From Delphinus delphis (Eukaryota; Chordata; Mammalia; Artiodactyla; Delphinidae): DNA of 64,000 nt. The stretch spans positions 98,370,957-98,434,956 of the forward strand of contig NC_082689.1 in NCBI RefSeq assembly GCF_949987515.2. The letters are read 5' to 3'. The notes under the pieces are model-generated. The model was not told the origin of the DNA, did no database searches, and worked only from the letters and a program-made list of their open reading frames with translations. The position numbers and the translations under genes were made by a program. Positions 63,168 through 64,000 of the stretch are shown here, one piece after another (position 1 is the stretch's first letter; the number at the start of each line of letters is the position of its first letter).

Positions 63168-63449
63168 AAATTGAAACAAGTTGAAGAAACAAGAGAAGAC
63201 CCTGAGAATAGATTACGTAAAATTTCCCTGGAGTCATTCAATAAATACAACGGCAATACTGTGATCTTATTAGAAAAAGAGACGAACTCTCTGAACAAGG
63301 TTGAAGGACAAAAGGAAGAAAAAGAAAAAAATGAAGAGGCCTCTTTGAGTAACTCTGATAGGCCTGGGGTAGACAATTTGGAATCTTTGAGTGATTCTTT
63401 ATACGATAGCTTCTCTTCCTGTGCAAGTCAGGGTTCAAATGATGTGTAA
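63168..63449 (+). CDS. NCKAP5: NCKAP5 last coding exon (C-terminus and stop)
   Basis: The acceptor is a good polypyrimidine tract ending TTTTATTGCAG. The phase-0 frame is open for 93 codons to TAA at 63447-63449. The peptide has a charged first half (KLKQVEETREDPENRLRKIS and a Lys/Glu run near residues 45-53) and a Ser/Asp-rich tail ending DSLYDSFSSCASQGSNDV. I recognise this as an NCKAP5-type C-terminus with moderate confidence. It follows directly in frame from the exon ending at 19322, but not from the exon ending at 22535, unless the acceptor shifts to 63181. The Lys/Glu run could form a short helix or coiled coil. No transmembrane segment or signal is present. Composition is strongly protein-like compared with the flanking AT-rich intron. 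Confidence 0.8.
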   Translation, partial: KLKQVEETREDPENRLRKISLESFNKYNGNTVILLEKETNSLNKVEGQKEEKEKNEEASLSNSDRPGVDNLESLSDSLYDSFSSCASQGSNDV

Positions 63450-64000
63450 AGGACTTTTTTCCCCTTAGTGAGCTGGAAATGGAGCACTTAAGAAACAGGG
63501 CTGGGAAGCGGGGCAGGTAGAGATGGCAACGAATAAACTATTGCAGTACCAGGGCCGCCACTGTCAGATTCACAGCCAGCAGCCCACCGGAGCTTACTTC
63601 CCTGACAAGGCAATAAAGATAGACTCTACTTGCTGTGTTCCGTGAGGATTAAAAGTAAACACACCCAGGATACACAAGTCTTAATTTTGCACTTTTCTTT
63701 TGAAAAAGAAGTTGTACAGAAGTTGTAAATTTTTTTTTGGAAAAGAAATTATATTTGTAGCAAAAAAACCTTAAAAAGACAGCAATACATTGAATCAGTG
63801 CCACGCTCTTGAAATGATGCCCTAAGTCTTAGAAGTTGATAATATATTTTTGAAAAATTCCAACTCCAGTTTTTGTTCAGGGCACTGTCCTAGCCCTCAG
63901 ATTGTTTGATGGTACACTCTGTAAACAGAAAACAGGGCCTGCTGAAAAACCAGAGGGCTGTCTCTCATCTCCATCTCATAATCTCAATTCGATAGAAACT
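63450..64000 (+). other. NCKAP5: NCKAP5 3' untranslated region (start; end not certain)
   Basis: Sequence after the stop is repeat-free. AATAAA hexamers occur at 63532-63537 and 63612-63617. The second is followed by a GT-rich stretch (TGCTGTGTTCCGTG near 63631-63645), so cleavage just after about 63630 is plausible. AT-rich, UTR-like sequence continues to the window end, so a longer UTR isoform is also possible. Confidence 0.6.
63612..63617 (+). terminator. Candidate polyadenylation signal AATAAA
   Basis: A canonical hexamer lies 163 bases after the stop codon, with a GT-rich downstream element within about 30 bases. An earlier AATAAA at 63532 lacks so clear a downstream element. Confidence 0.45.

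Noticed and set aside
63432..63446. C-terminal PDZ ligand at GSNDV
   Set aside because: Position -2 is Asn, so it fits none of the usual PDZ classes. The alternative end EIETS also lacks a hydrophobic last residue.
1..64000. CRISPR arrays, tRNA or rRNA genes, prokaryotic systems, intact proviruses
   Set aside because: No regular spacer-repeat array, no intact tRNA outside SINE heads, no rRNA-like sequence and no paired LTRs with coding content were seen.

Overview
This is a mammalian nuclear window, almost certainly from a cetacean. The species signal is a set of tRNA-derived SINEs with the head CTTCCCTGGTGGCGCAGTGG, several with clean target-site duplications. This is the CHR-type family of whales, dolphins and relatives. 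Young L1 tails of the cetartiodactyl type and ancient MIR, L2, CR1/L3-like and hAT-Charlie debris make up most of the rest. There is no bacterial-style gene organisation. Most open reading frames in the window are chance or repeat-driven.

The only gene I can support is on the + strand. It is the 3' end of what I read as NCKAP5 (Nck-associated protein 5), a large, mostly disordered protein associated with NCK SH3 domains and microtubules. Four exons can be read: 16129-16443, 19180-19322, 22403-22535 and 63168-63449 (stop at 63447-63449, then 3' UTR). The first two join in frame across their split codon. The 133-bp third exon does not keep the frame of the last exon when joined by the best splice sites. 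The locus may therefore make two C-termini, use a shifted acceptor, or contain an exon I did not find. The last intron is 40.6 kb.

Layout. 1-16128: intron with an old antisense L1 (250-1915), a young truncated L1 tail (1939-2820), T-rich old L1 (about 3345-5760), two SINEs inserted side by side (6809-7555), two CR1/L3-like fragments (7885-8800 and 10010-10185), then mostly unique sequence with MIRs. 16129-22535: three exons and short introns. 22536-63167: the last intron, with seven further SINEs, an antisense L1 inserted in a MER5A-like element (36913-37965), a second L1 tail truncated at the same position as the first (47797-48627), a pure TG microsatellite (44404-44457), and repeat-poor blocks that look like candidate regulatory DNA, above all 50650-51760. 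63168-64000: last exon and 3' UTR.

No CRISPR, operon or novel enzymatic system is visible. The points most worth checking are the C-terminal splicing, two candidate unannotated exons, a CpG-retaining block, a perfect 20-bp palindrome and a perfect 15-bp tandem duplication. Gene and repeat-family names are from memory of the families, not from a database search.
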